Positions 20,151-31,075 of a stretch of DNA of 64,000 nt are shown here, piece after piece (positions within the stretch are counted from its first letter, which is position 1; every line of letters starts with the position of its first letter). A program made the translations under genes and the position numbers. The notes beneath the pieces were generated by a model that saw only the letters and a program-made list of their open reading frames with translations, made no database searches and was not told where the DNA came from. The DNA is from Diplonema papillatum (taxonomy: Eukaryota; Euglenozoa; Diplonemea; Diplonemida; Diplonemidae), in contig JAPJBO010000179.1 of NCBI GenBank assembly GCA_030068145.1, positions 124,001-188,000 on the forward strand, read 5' to 3'.

Positions 20151-20549
20151 CTTTGCCATTGAAAACACACTTACGTACATGTAGATACAGAAACGCAAGC
20201 ACAGCAGAACACAAACGTTGCCGTGCACACAAGCTGAACCTCGCAAACTTACAAAAGGTTGGGCTCTTGGAGTCATTTGCGTGCAAATGAGTAGCACACA
20301 AATGTCGAAACACACCATTCGTACGCCCGCTGGTGATCGACGGAAACATAAAAATCCAGATTGGCCCTGAAGACCCCTTTTACACAAAAAGGAGAGGGCC
20401 TACCGTAAGTAAGGTATGTGGACAATGGCCGAAACCACCAATGACCAACGACCAAGGTACCCACCGATCCTCTTACCTCGTGTAACCACCACTCGTACGA
20501 CACTCAGAGCACAAAGAATATCTTCCCATAGCGACGAAGGTCACCCGGA

Positions 20550-20800
20550 GACTTTAAAACCCCGGAGTTTCAAGCGAACTTTCACTCTAAAAAAATACTC
20601 GAGGGGCTGCCTTGTGCTTACTTCGGAGGCTAGAGGGGGGAGAAACAATACAACTACAAAGTGGGTCTTTTTTGTTGAACGCTTGCGCCCGCCACTGAAC
20701 CCAGATTCACCTGTGTTTCGTGTGTGCTACAGCACATTTACCTCCTTTGATCTTTTGCAGCTGGCAGCCTCCTCAAGTATTCCCTACAAAGCAGGTGCTT
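20550..20800 (+). repeat. Dispersed repeat, family R3
   Basis: Very close to the copy at 12170-12425 over most of its length, including ctcgaggggctgccttgtgcttacttcgg, the acaactacaaagtgggtctttt stretch and cagctggcagcctcctcaagtattccctacaaagcaggtgc. Confidence 0.85.
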
Positions 20801-21087
20801 ATCATGCAGGGTCAAAACCTTGTGTCTTTTTGGTAACTGCTGCCGCGGGGCCGACAGAGCCCAAGGAAAAAAATTGGATTTTTTTTTTTGCTCAACTTCA
20901 TCAAAAAATCACCGCAGTTTTTGTTCCAAATTTATTTTTCGAGACTGGAGGTCCTATGAACATGCAATGTGAATAGCCTCTATTCGAGCCAACCCGCGTA
21001 CCCGGCTTTTCTAAGTTGCGAAAAGTGTATTGTTTTTTTGGACTAGATACTAGTGCGGAGATAGCTTTTTCCTTCCCTGCCAAAAGG

Positions 21088-21158
21088 CAAGGGGGTGGTA
21101 GAGTGAGCGGGCGTCGGCCTTCAGGCCGGTAGGCCCGGGTTCGAAGCCCGCCCATCAC
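21088..21158 (+). other. tRNA-like sequence
   Basis: It has a D-arm-like ggtggtagagtgagcgg, an anticodon-like stem tcggc/gccgg with a six-base loop cttcag, and gggttcgaagccc as a T-arm (GGTTCGAAGCC fits a B box). The acceptor stem does not close and the anticodon loop is one base short, so this is a degenerate or tRNA-derived sequence. Confidence 0.45.
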
Positions 21159-21344
21159 ACTTTTTCGGTCGAAGATTGTTTTCGAGGGTTTGTTGCGTTT
21201 CGGGGTCTAATGTGCCCGAAATTTGCGTTTTTCGCGGAGTTTCTCAGTATCTCGCGTTGGGCACCACGGGAAACGGAGTCGGGGGGGTCTTCCCCCCGGG
21301 TACTGGCGCTAAACTTGCCACCACACGCCGAACTCATCACACCT

Positions 21345-21510
21345 GCGCCCGAACTTTGCTTCACTGGAACTTAGCTTCGCCCGAACTTTGCTTCACCAGA
21401 ACGGACTTAGCTTCACCCGAACTTTGCTTCGCCCGAACTCAGCTGCGCCCCGAACTTTGCTTCGCCCGAACTTTGGTTCACCAGAAATTTGCATCACCCA
21501 CGCCCGAACT
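21345..21510. repeat. Short tandem repeat of cccgaactttgcttc
   Basis: Roughly 15-17-base units (cccgaactttgcttcg / accagaacttagcttc) are repeated about nine times with small variations. A translated frame through it is repetitive and has no support as a gene. Confidence 0.75.
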
Positions 21511-22643
21511 TAGTTGTTCCCGAACTTCAACAGCTGCGTCCAGTCTCGCCCCGCGCCGGCCTTTAGCCGAGCGCACGTACTTTTCAAAACCCCAATTTTT
21601 TTCCAGAAAAAATGGGTGGCCATTTTTTTTTTTTTTTTGGGTCTGAATCCCTCTTACCAAAAAGACACAAAGTTTTGACCCTGCATGTTCTACAAAAAAA
21701 GAAGAACCAGTAGAGAGCAGCGAGCAGCTGAAGCTACCGCTTACACTGTCCCGACTTGATGCTAGCATCAACCTTGTATGAGAGGCTCTGTTCGGTCAAA
21801 ACACTGCTAAGATTTCCCCCCTACCCTGCTGTGAAAGTCCTATAAGGTTGAGTAGAGTTAAGAGTGAATCCAGTGCTCCGGCAACAAACAAAAATTAGGC
21901 CGACTCTGAGAAGGGGCATCGTTCATCTACCTAAACTCCTTGTTCACCATCAGAGGTAGCTTTTTGAAACAAGGTATTCGAATGGGCCGTGAGGGCAAAG
22001 TATGGACCTGGAGAAAAGTGGGTAACCCTCTGCAGTTTTTAAGCTGGTCCGTCCCCTCCTGATTGACCGTGATATGCCTGCCGAAGAATCCAGCTCCAAG
22101 AATCCAGCTCCAGGCAAGTATGCAGCTCTCTCTATGGGCTAGAGATGGACCTGACAGCCACCGTGGTGGACCGTGATTCACTGTGATGAACAGCGGCAGG
22201 CACTTCAGTCCAGTTCCAGGAGATGTGAGGGGACCGGATTAGTTTTTTGTTTACAGACTACGTTTTGTCTTCGTGCGTGGGTGCTCCTTCCCTCTTCCGA
22301 CCTCACATCAGTCAGTTCTGCCTAGCGAGTCGCAGTCACAATCAGGGCGAGTGCCCTGAGTTTTTTTTCTTAATAGTACATCTGTACTGACGGGAACATT
22401 TCCGGAACAACGGTTGCACATGAAAGAGAAAACGAAGCCAACGAAAAAAAGCTGGTAAATACAGGATAACCCCCCCCCAGAGAGTTTCATACCCTGTACA
22501 CGCGAAGCACAAGAAACGTTTGCCTTATCATTTTCATCACCTTTGGTCAGTGCAAGCCCCAACTCCGGAAATGTTCTGATTGCTCAGACACGGTTGTAGG
22601 GGCCTTCTCCCCGTGACGGATTCGCCTGTGCTCTAGAACGGGT

Positions 22644-22950
22644 GGTCCTGGCTGTGACGAGCTACGAACAGCCGCCTGACATACCAGACTCACACCGCTG
22701 TCCTGTCTGCAGACACTCAGGTTCCGCGCTGGTGATGGTCCGCCTTATGTGTCCGCGGCTTAAAGGACCGAAACACGGCGCAGACGGGACCAGTGCGGTG
22801 TTGAGCACATATACCCATTCCAAGCACGTTCATGCAATTCCCCCCCTTCCGACCTCACATCGCTGTCCTGTCGCGATGATGCCAGTCTGCCTGTGTCCCT
22901 GCTCCAAGGGATCCGAACACGGCGCAGATAGACGTGGTGTTGAGCACAAA
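22644..22950 (+). repeat. Dispersed repeat, family R2, with a second partial unit
   Basis: A full unit spans 22644-22845. A partial unit follows, from about 22846 to 22950 (cctcacatcgctgtcctgtcgcgatgatgcc to gttgagcacaaacgcgg). The tandem arrangement resembles that at 50985-51200. Confidence 0.75.
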
Positions 22951-24900
22951 CGCGGTGAAGTCCAGCCTCAGAGGGCAGGAGTCAAAAAAAGCTCGAGTCA
23001 AAAAGCAGCAAAACCGCTTCTTGGGTGTGTCTCGGGCGAATAGTCTTTTGTATAAGCCACCTGCTTTACAAGAAATACTAGAGGAGACGTCGACCATTCT
23101 TTGGTCTCTCACCCGCGAACTTGACACCCGCGAACTTTCTTGAATAAACTACCGCCACAGTGGGGGGTTGTTCGTCCTGAAGTGTTAAGCACGTTTTTGC
23201 ACTCCCCCCCTCTTCAGCGGCCCCAGTCCTGCCTACTTTTCTCCTACTATGACCCCGCACTATGACGGACGATCACGAGACAGACAACTGAGTATTTAAC
23301 GGCTCTAGAGTCGTGGAGCCACCTTCTGCGCCAGGTTGGCGTTCACAGTTAAGTCTCCCGCATAACCCAACCAAGGTCAAATTCCAAGACGTCACCACAC
23401 AACCTCCGGACGTGTGACGATGCTGGTCGCAAGCAGCTTCTCGCCCGCTTTCGCCTGCTCAGCCGTCTCCCATGGACCCTTATCGAGAGCAGCGTGTCTG
23501 CAAGAGGGGCTTGCGGCTAGTTTTCCTACAATCTCAACCCCCCTCGCAGCTTGGAAGCGGAAAATATCGCTTCCACGTGGCCGGTGCTGGTTGTGAGCAT
23601 CTTCTTGCCTGCTGGAAAAGGTTGCCATCGGTCCTGATGACGCTGCGCGAAGCCGTGCTCCAGCGCCGAGAGTCTCAGGTTCTACTATGAGCTGCAATCG
23701 GGGTTTCTGTCGATTCTGGCGATGATCTTTCCTGCAGAAAAGGCGAGAACAGGCCCATCCTCCACCATCCTCGATGTTCTCGTTGAGCGATTAAAAATCG
23801 CGTGTCGGAATGACTCTCTCCTGGCCACCTTCTACGAGCGTGTGTATACTGGGCGGACCAATGCAACCTTCTTCGTTTTGTCGCAATGTGCAGCCCGGAC
23901 CGGTGTTGGCGGAAAGACGGCCACCGCGTGCGAGAAACCAAACCCGTTCAAGAAAGAAGAAACGCGCCCCCTCGTCACATCCCCCTCCCCCCAAACTACG
24001 GCAAACTGCGAACTTCACGAGGCTGAGGCGGTTGGGAAACCGTCAGTTGCTCTCCTTACAGATCCCTGTGCCGCTCCTTCTGGCCACCTTCTGCGAGCCT
24101 GTGTGTTTGTTATTTTGGATATCGAGATACGGTTAAGAAATCGCTGCTGCGGGGATCAAGCTGACGGGACGGAGAAGCTGACGGACACGAAGCGGATAAC
24201 GAAACCTCGTCGCGAAGCGGAAGCACGTATCTCGCCCCGCCCCCCATGGTCCCCCGGTGCGAACGATTAAAATCCCGAATGTCGCAGTTCTGGCCACCTT
24301 CTACAAGCCTTCCGTTCTGTTGTTTTCCTTCGAAAGTGTGCCATCCCTGCAGGACATAGTTGACTCGGGCTCTTGAGTGTGCTGCTTACGATTGCGGGAG
24401 TCGGAAAGCCTACCGTAAGCTAAAGCACAACCGACACACCCTTTCGTGAGACAAAAAAAAGAAGAATTAATTTGGTGTGATCAGATTTGGGGTTTGCCGG
24501 GTTTGTACCTGCTTCTTGCCGGGCTTGCGGGTTGTGGGACATGGGACCACACCAAATAGCTTCATTTTTCTGGCTGTTGTTGTCAAGAGCTGCGACTCAA
24601 CTATTCATGCGACAGTGTTCGTACTAAGAATTAGCAGTTGGCATACGTACTACATGCAACTTACCCTCCAAAACAGGTGAGTTTCGCCTACGCTTGGGAG
24701 ATTGTCTCTGCGGAAACGTTGAAATAATATTATGTGGTTGAACGAGATATTCGACTGTCTAGGAATGTTCTCACCGTAACACGCTTACGTCTTTACAGCT
24801 TCCCCAATACATTATGAGACAACCCGCAAGATTCAGAGATATCATAAATAGGCGGAAAGACGCGTAGATGGCCGGAGTGCTTCTCTACTTCTATCCCCAT
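22951..24900. other. Region with unrecognised open frames
   Basis: A frame at 23722-24270 is open for about 180 codons but has no domain, no clear GC3 bias and no flanking splice signals. The phrase ctggccaccttct recurs at about 23820, 24079 and 24291, suggesting a degenerate repeat. A diverged R1-like segment (ggtactaag-aattagcagttggcat) is at about 24615-24690, with a sister at 18250-18320. Confidence 0.35.
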
Positions 24901-25152
24901 CTTTGCCTTAACCGGATTCTACACAATTGTCAATAATCAAATCAAATGCTCGGCTCAGTATTTGTCCTTTTTGCAAAAAGACGTCCGCTCTCGACCCAAG
25001 TCGCGGCTGCGCACACGCGAATTCTACAGTCGAAACAGCACGAATTGGAAGGTGGGACCGGCCCGTCGAAGGTTGCATGTCATGTCGTGAGTGCCAGGGG
25101 ATGGTCGTCAATGACCGAAGGTTTTTGCCACCAGTGGCTGGACACCCGTCGC

Positions 25153-25450
25153 CAATGGGCGACGGGGGCTTACTAATTACCGAAGGGCCCGACACGTCGC
25201 TAGTAGGCGACGACAGTTCACGAAACAACCTACCAGTGACCGAACACGGTCAATGGGCGACGGGGGCTTACTAATTACCGAAGGGCCCGACGCGTCGCTA
25301 GTAGGCGACGACAGTTCACGAAACAACCTACCAGTGACCGAACACGGCCAATGGGCGACGGGGGCTTACTAATTACCGAAGGGCTCGACACGTCGCTAGT
25401 AGGCGACGACAGTTCACGAAACAACCTACCAGTGACCGAACACGCGTTGC
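25153..25450. repeat. Tandem repeat, 98-bp period, three copies
   Basis: The phrase caatgggcgacgggggcttactaattaccgaagg begins at 25153, 25251 and 25349. Each unit continues through cgacagttcacgaaacaacctaccagtgaccg. Copies differ at very few positions. A diverged fourth unit follows to about 25520. Confidence 0.9.
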
Positions 25451-25520
25451 CAATAAGCGACGGGGGAAAAAAAACTTGCTACCTGCAACCTGCGACCGAG
25501 CACGTCGCCAATAAGCGACG

Positions 25521-26867
25521 AAACTCACTACTGACGAGAGGCTGACCACCTGTGCACAGAACACACATCAAAGCAGCGACGGAAGCTCGCTATTGACCTG
25601 ATGACCGAAGGTTGAGCCAACCCGTGAATACCCAAGTCAACCACTTTCACATGAACGTGAACGTTTTGTGTATGCCTGCAGGCGTCGCCCGGCCGCTGAT
25701 GCTTCAGTGGTTGGTGTATGCTGTAGACTGATGGCTTCGCCAGCAGTTCTTTTTTCACCATCCGTTAAACCCTCCCTCATCCTCCCCCAACTTTCGGTTC
25801 CTTTAAGAATTCACAATCAGTACGAGAGAACATGTACAAGAGGTTATGACACGTGCGCGTGCGCCGAGGATCCTCAAGTGCGTGTGCGATCAAAACAAGA
25901 GAAGGGGTGGGGGTGGAGAAACTCAACCAATACCCGGCGGTGAAGAACCTGCGCGAGGAATCAACCACCAGCCCGACACCCGCTGTCGTGGGAGGAGAGA
26001 AGGAAAGTCAAAGAAACGGCTTTCACACGGGGAGCGAGGCATGGTGGACAAACGAACATCAAGGACAAAAAAAAGAGAGAGAAAATATACCCGAGAGACG
26101 GCTTCCCGGCTCTTATTCGAATTATCGTTCCCCTTCGCCCGGCTGCCGTTACTTCTCAAGCGTGCCCAGCAAATTCGCAGCAGAATGTCGGTTTACCATC
26201 ATCCCGTGACCGAAATCGAGTTTTGTCAGAGGCGGGTTCGACGGGTTTTCTACTTTACCAGCACTGCGAGGCAGGTCAAGCCAAGTCTGGTGGTTGTTCG
26301 GCAGCAGCCCATGTGCATGCGCAACGCGACCAGGAAAAAGACATGACGATTTTCAACGTACATGAAACGTTGAAGGAAGTGAAAAGCTCGATGGGTTCAC
26401 TGGCGGCGTGAATATAGTGCCTTCGGAGAACAAAAACGAAGTACGCAAAAGCTGCGCTCAAACTAGGCACTAACTAAGCAATACGGTTATACTCTATATG
26501 TTGGGGGCTGACTGTGTGTCCAAACAGTCCTGACAGGGCGTAGGGTCCAGGAACAGATGTAGGCGGCTTGCGACGCGTCATAGAAACTCGGTCGTGAACA
26601 TCGGCCACGTGAAACTGCGAAGGCGTTACGCTCAAAGAGGAAGACTTTGGCCTCACGGGGAGCGCAGTCAAGAATGCTGAATCTGTTCCGCAAGCGCCAG
26701 ATTCGTTTACCCAAAGTGAAGCACATGTTACGCAATTCCGCAAAAAAAGGCTAAGAAAGCTGCCTGAGATGGCACCGATGCCTTCAAGCCCCCCCGGCAT
26801 ATAACAAAGGCCGCTCCGGAGCGTGCCCAACCGAGCCCTTCGCCCCTCTCGACTGTCTCTACTACAG
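25521..26867. other. Region without a recognised gene
   Basis: Several + strand frames here are open (for example 25846-26346) but lack a domain or consistent codon bias. A stretch at about 26635-26807 reads as charged, plausible coding sequence ending in TAA, without clear splice signals. I cannot assign it. Confidence 0.3.
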
Positions 26868-26928
26868 GCGCTGGTTTCGCGCAAAGGCAGAGCCTGACGA
26901 GTTGCGACGCCTCGCCGCGCTCCTTTAA
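26868..26928 (+). CDS. Possible short terminal exon
   Basis: After a good acceptor (tctctactacag) a 61-base stretch with high GC3 encodes an Arg/Ala/Leu-rich helical tail ending at TAA (26926-26928). It would need an upstream exon that leaves two bases. No parent gene is identified. Confidence 0.25.
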
Positions 26929-27004
26929 GACTAGGTTACCACTAAGCTAGCCGCTTGACATGAAGCCCGCGGCCGTGCAGCACCACCGTCGATACTTGCC
27001 ACAG

Positions 27005-27421
27005 CGGCGAAAAAGTCCGGCTCACTTAACAAATGCAGCGTTTCACCCGCAAGCAAGAAGCACCCACAAGCTACGCAGGAACTGCGCGAGGAGATCCAGA
27101 CAGCACAGCAGGACGCCCGAGCTGAGGCGGCCGACGGACCACAGAGGCGAAAGGCAGAACAGGAAAGGCAGGCGCGGTCGGTACGAGAAGCGGCAATCGC
27201 GGATAAGGCAACGAGTACAGAGCAGCCGTCGCGCAGAAAAGCAGTAAAGCGACCCGCGTCGCAGGTGGCACAAAACGTAGGAACCCGTGCGGCAGGGAGT
27301 GGAGACGAGGTGATGCAAGACGAAGGGGAAGCGCGAAGCCCCAGCCCGGACGGATCAACAAGCCGCAGGACCAGGCGACCAAAAGAAGGAGGGGGACGCG
27401 ACCCAGAGACCCGGGCTAAGT
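27005..27421 (+). CDS. Possible terminal exon of a charged, helical protein
   Basis: It follows acceptor ttgccacag and stays open to TAG at 27419-27421. The encoded sequence is rich in Glu, Gln, Arg and Ala, likely helical in its first half (a Q-E-L-R-E-E-I-Q run), with a Ser/Arg/Gly-rich basic tail. Codon choice resembles the accepted exons. The opposite strand is also open through this stretch, but its translation is Ser/Cys/Ala-rich without domain features, so I treat it as a shadow. The 5' exons and function are unknown. Confidence 0.35.
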
Positions 27422-28484
27422 AGCTTGGAACTAGTGTGATGGACCTTTCTTCGGAGGGGCTCACGCACTCAAAGATCGACTTATACGCACGAACTGCGCA
27501 GTAAGTAAGAGATCGAGACTTGGGCACGTGCCTCGTGTGTGGCAGGCGGGCCTGTGACCCGCTTTGAGAACCCTGGAGTCCGGCACGTGTGCCGTTTAAG
27601 GGATGACATGTCGGCTTCCTACTCATGGGGGACCAGGACAGGCCCTCTCGCACCTCAAACACCGGACAAAACAACTACGTAAGTAATTGTCCGTCGAACT
27701 CGCACAGCAACGGCTGATATTAATGCCGTATTGTAATAGTGCGTTGCTCAGGGTAGTCGAAGGCCTGCCAATCACACTAATGCAATAATTTGCACTACTT
27801 ACGTAGTTGAATACCACCCCATACCCTCTCATACCTACACGGTGTATGGGTATATGGTATGTGGTGCACAGCTACTACGTGCTGTGCATCTACGTGCTGT
27901 GCTCTCCACACACTGTGTGTACTGCGTGGTATGTGGTACCTCCCCCCCCCCCAGGGGTGGCCCTAAGCGGCCAGATTGCGGAGTCGTTGGCAGAATCTGA
28001 CCTGACCCCCCCCCCCCCCCCCCCCCCCCCCGGGGGCTGTTTTTGGGGTGTTTGCCAGACCCCCCGGTGCCGAGTGGGTACTCCGTTTCCTCCAGATGAT
28101 TCCGTTCTCCTCGTTTTCGAAATCGAAACCCACTTTTGCGGAAAAAAAGGTCTTTCCCCACCAAAATGTTTTCCTGCACTTTTTTGGCAGGGAAATGTAC
28201 TTAGCAACTTTTGAGCAAAGTCAGTTTCCCCGAAAACCAAGATTCCGACCACTTTCCCTGCAGCCGGCCTTGGCGAAGGCGGGGAGGGGGCTACGCTATT
28301 ATGGCCCTACCTTGCGCAGAGCGGTCCCGTGTTTGGCTACGCCCCGAAGACGAAGATAGGGGCTGAGAAGGAAGGACAGACTGGGAGGTACAGGTTGGCA
28401 CGGTTTGACACAGGTAGCGACAGGATCCGCTGCGGCAAGGAGAGCAGGAACTGTTCCACCAGAGGTCGTGCGGGTACAGAGACA
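27422..28484. other. Intergenic, with palindromic and C-run sequence
   Basis: At 27820-27950 several overlapping inverted motifs occur (gcacagctactacgtgctgtgc; ggtatgtggtacc). Poly-C runs lie at 27942-27952 and 28006-28031. No supported gene. Confidence 0.5.
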
Positions 28485-28970
28485 ATGCTCGTCCTCGAGT
28501 CGCAGCTGGGGACGAACAGGCACGCCTTCAATGATGAGGTCTGGGGGATGGACGTATTTTCCACGTATGGGCGGACGTGCTGGTGGGACGCCTTCGAAGA
28601 CGGCACCTCCGGCAAGAAGGGGCAGAAGAGGGTAAATTTAGTGGGCGGCGGAGACCCAGTGCATGGAGGTAGGCGTGCCCAGGCCACCACCAAGGACGAG
28701 AGAGTGTGCACGAGACATCCGGACGGCCTCGCCGTGACGTATTGCGAGAAGCACAGGATGACGCAGTGCGGGACGTGCAAGACGATCGCGGAATGCTGCA
28801 GGAACTCACACCGCGGATGCCTGCCTGCAGCACGATATGCCGATGTGCGGAGTCGGCGGCAAAGAGACGGAAGCGCGGGTCTCGCTTGCCAATTGTTTTT
28901 ACGTTTTACGCACCACGACCAACCGACCCACCTCCTGTTGGAGTGGTCCGGTTTTGAATACGAGCACTGA
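28485..28970 (+). CDS. B-box-type zinc-finger protein (candidate)
   Basis: An ATG at 28485 opens a frame with good GC3. Residues about 75-115 show a C-x2-H-x8-C-x2-H-x4-C-x2-C-x5-C-x4-H-x2-C pattern, which fits a B-box zinc-binding module (the fold found in TRIM proteins, used for protein contacts or self-assembly). A 51-base segment at 28632-28682 has intron-like ends (GTAAAT ... gcccag) and is a multiple of three, so it may or may not be spliced. The 3' part after about 28840 loses codon bias, so the true end may be a donor near GTGCGG (28842) and further exons may be missing. No RING or coiled coil is visible. Upstream exons are also possible. Confidence 0.4.
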   Translation: MLVLESQLGTNRHAFNDEVWGMDVFSTYGRTCWWDAFEDGTSGKKGQKRVNLVGGGDPVHGGRRAQATTKDERVCTRHPDGLAVTYCEKHRMTQCGTCKTIAECCRNSHRGCLPAARYADVRSRRQRDGSAGLACQLFLRFTHHDQPTHLLLEWSGFEYEH

Positions 28971-29069
28971 TGATGCCAATTCTGTCGATTCATCGTGGGA
29001 ATGCTAAGCGCGTAACGAACCACTCTCCAGGAAAGTGTTGGGCACTGGATTCAAAGGAATCGGACAACA

Positions 29070-29190
29070 AAACTGCAATGGTTACAGCGGTTACATCCCG
29101 GTTATAGACTGGTTACACTCGGTTACAGTGGTTACATGCTGGTTACAAGTGGTTACACAGCGCACTAGTTAAACTCGGTTACAGGTCTCG
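29070..29190. repeat. GGTTACA minisatellite
   Basis: Units of 10-17 bases built on ggttaca (ggttacagc, ggttacatccc, ggttacactc, and so on) are repeated about nine times. The core gttac is the reverse complement of the gtaac core of the array at 29815-30655, so the two may share an origin. Confidence 0.75.
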
Positions 29191-29814
29191 TTGGTGGGGG
29201 ACTCGAAACTAAGAAATACGAGTGTGAGAAGGTTCGTAAAGCTTCACAGATTCCCTCGGAAATCCGTGAAGCTTGAGGTTTTTCACCGCACGATCTGTGT
29301 CGCTGTACCGTACCGTTCGGCCGGGGGGCGGTGCCCCCCGGATCCCCCCCTCTTTTTTGGAAGGATTGGTGCAAAGAAAAGCCGGGCTTCGCCCGTTTAG
29401 ATTCGGATGTGTGTATATAAGATCGGGAAAAAGGACCAGCCGCCCAGTAGTGGCTGGCCACCAAATACTAGGTGTCTGGTTGCCTTGGGTTTTATGTTTC
29501 CATCTATGGGGGGCAGTGCTGACACTACCCCAACGACTTTGCAAGGGACCCCCCCCCCCTCCACCCCCCCCTTAAGCAATAGAGGGAAGTGGGGGGGGGG
29601 GGCAGCCTGGAACTTTGCTTGGCCCTTGACCCCCGCCTACGGTGAGGTCCTTTTTGGGGGTTTTTTTTGGTGGCCTTACCAGCCTCACGACAATGGGGGG
29701 GGTCCGGGGGGCTTCGCCCCCCGGCGAACGGTACGGTACATGAGTTTGCTCGAAATGAGCGGTCCCGGGGCCACACCACTCGGCGACCCGTTCCAGCAGG
29801 TACTTTACGGTCGA

Positions 29815-30655
29815 ATTGGGCAGATAACGCTCGTGTAACGCTAGTTTACAGCCATACTTGGTATGTCACGCTCATGGAACGCTACGTTACAGTCAAATTT
29901 GACATGTCACGCTCGTGTCACGCTACTTTGGAGTCGAATTCGACATGTAACGCTCGTGTCACGCTACGAATTGGGCAGGTAACGCTCGGGTAACGCTAGT
30001 TTACAGCCATACGTGGTATGTCACGCTCATGTAACGCTACGTTACAGTCGAATTTGACATGTCACGCTCGTGTCACGCTACTTTGGAGTCGAATTCGACA
30101 TGTAACGCTCGTGTCACGCTACTTTACGGTCGAATTTGGCAGGTAACGCTCGGGTAACGCTAATTTACAGTCAAATTAGATGTCACGCTCGTGTAACGCT
30201 ACGTTACAGTCAAATTTGACATGTCACGCTCGTGTCACGCTACTTTGGAGTCGAATTCGACATGTAACGCTCGTGTCACGCTACTTTACGGTCGAATTGG
30301 GCAGGTAACGCTCGGGTAACGCTAATTTACAGTCATATTTGGTATGTCACGCTCATGTAACGCTACGTTACAGTCAAATTTGACATGTCACGCTCGTGTC
30401 ACGCTACTTTGGAGTCGAATTCGACATGTAACGCTCGTGTCACGCTACTTTACGGTCGAATTGGGCAGGTAACGCTCGGGTAACGCTAATTTACAGTCAA
30501 ATTAGATGTCACGCTCGTGTAACGCTACGTTACAGTCAAATTTGACATGTCACGCTCGTGTCACGCTACTTTGGAGTCGAATTCGACATGTAACGCTCGT
30601 GTCACGCTACTTTACGGTCGAATTGGGCAGGTAACGCTCGGGTAACGCTAAGTTA
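29815..30655. repeat. Satellite array of gtaacgctcgtgtcacgcta units
   Basis: About 30-35-base units alternate: gtaacgctcgtgtcacgctactt, acagtcaaatttgacatgtcacgctc, and ggagtcgaattcgacatgtaacgctc. They form a higher-order repeat of roughly 160-180 bases present about five times. Several units contain their own palindrome (gtcgaattcgac, caaatttg). Confidence 0.9.
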
Positions 30656-30710
30656 GGGGAGGCACCAGAATTCGTGGCGCGGACAATGTCCGGCCGTTCC
30701 CCCCAAAATA

Positions 30711-30746
30711 CCCCCCCCCCCCCCCCGAATTTCCCCCCCCCCCCCC

Positions 30747-30790
<44 letters not shown>

Positions 30791-30836
30791 ACCCCCCCCA
30801 AACACCCCCCCCCCACCCCCCCCCCCCCCATAGATG
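30711..30836. repeat. Poly-C tract of more than 100 bases
   Basis: Almost uninterrupted C with a few A, T and G. Glycine- or proline-only translations through it are artefacts. Its exact length is likely unreliable. Confidence 0.85.
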
Positions 30837-31075
30837 GAAACATAAAACCCAAAACCCAAGGCCACCAGACACCTAGTATTTGGTGGCCAGCCACTACTGG
30901 GCGGCTGGTCCTTTTTCCCGATCGAATATACACACCTCCGAATCTAAACGGGCGAAGCCCGGCTTTTCTTTGCACCCCCCCATTGAACTAAGTTTTATCC
31001 CCCTTGACACTACCTCACCCATCCAGCCTACTCCTCCCCAAAAAAGAGGAGGGAGAGAAGAATTGGCGCCGAGCG

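Larger units (their letters stand above)
20805..22640. other. Intergenic, no gene recognised
   Basis: It contains a tRNA-like sequence (21088-21158) and a short-period tandem repeat (21345-21510). Inverted copies of atgcagggtcaaaac lie near 20803-20820 and 21673-21690; they could mark the ends of an insertion of about 890 bp. A copy of the gatgctagcatcaacc repeat lies at 21755-21820. No convincing coding frame. Confidence 0.45.
29309..30976. mobile_element. Foldback element: long inverted repeats around a satellite core
   Basis: The arms 29368-29514 and 30824-30976 are inverted copies of about 150 bases, running from ggtgcaaagaaaagccgggc to ccatctatgggggg. A second, nested inverted pair lies at 29309-29350 and 29694-29737 (gtaccgtaccgttcg-ccgggggg...). 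Between the arms are the 29815-30655 tandem array and a poly-C tract at 30711-30836. No transposase-like frame is present. Arms plus a tandem-repeat interior are characteristic of foldback transposons. No clear target duplication is seen, partly because C-runs blur the right edge. Confidence 0.75.

Noticed and set aside
21176-21646. A 156-codon frame
   Set aside because: It runs through a short tandem repeat and a T-run. The repeated peptide is a by-product.
23722-24270. A 182-codon frame as a gene
   Set aside because: No domain, no splice signals, weak codon bias and repeated phrases in the DNA.
25153-25450. CRISPR-like array
   Set aside because: The 98-base units are repeated whole, with no distinct spacers, in a eukaryotic intergenic region.
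26931-27674. A 247-codon - strand frame
   Set aside because: It overlaps the 27005-27421 + strand exon candidate, which has better codon choice. The - product is Ser/Cys/Ala-rich without domain features.
30607-30991. Glycine-rich and proline-rich frames
   Set aside because: They are translations of the poly-C tract and foldback arm.
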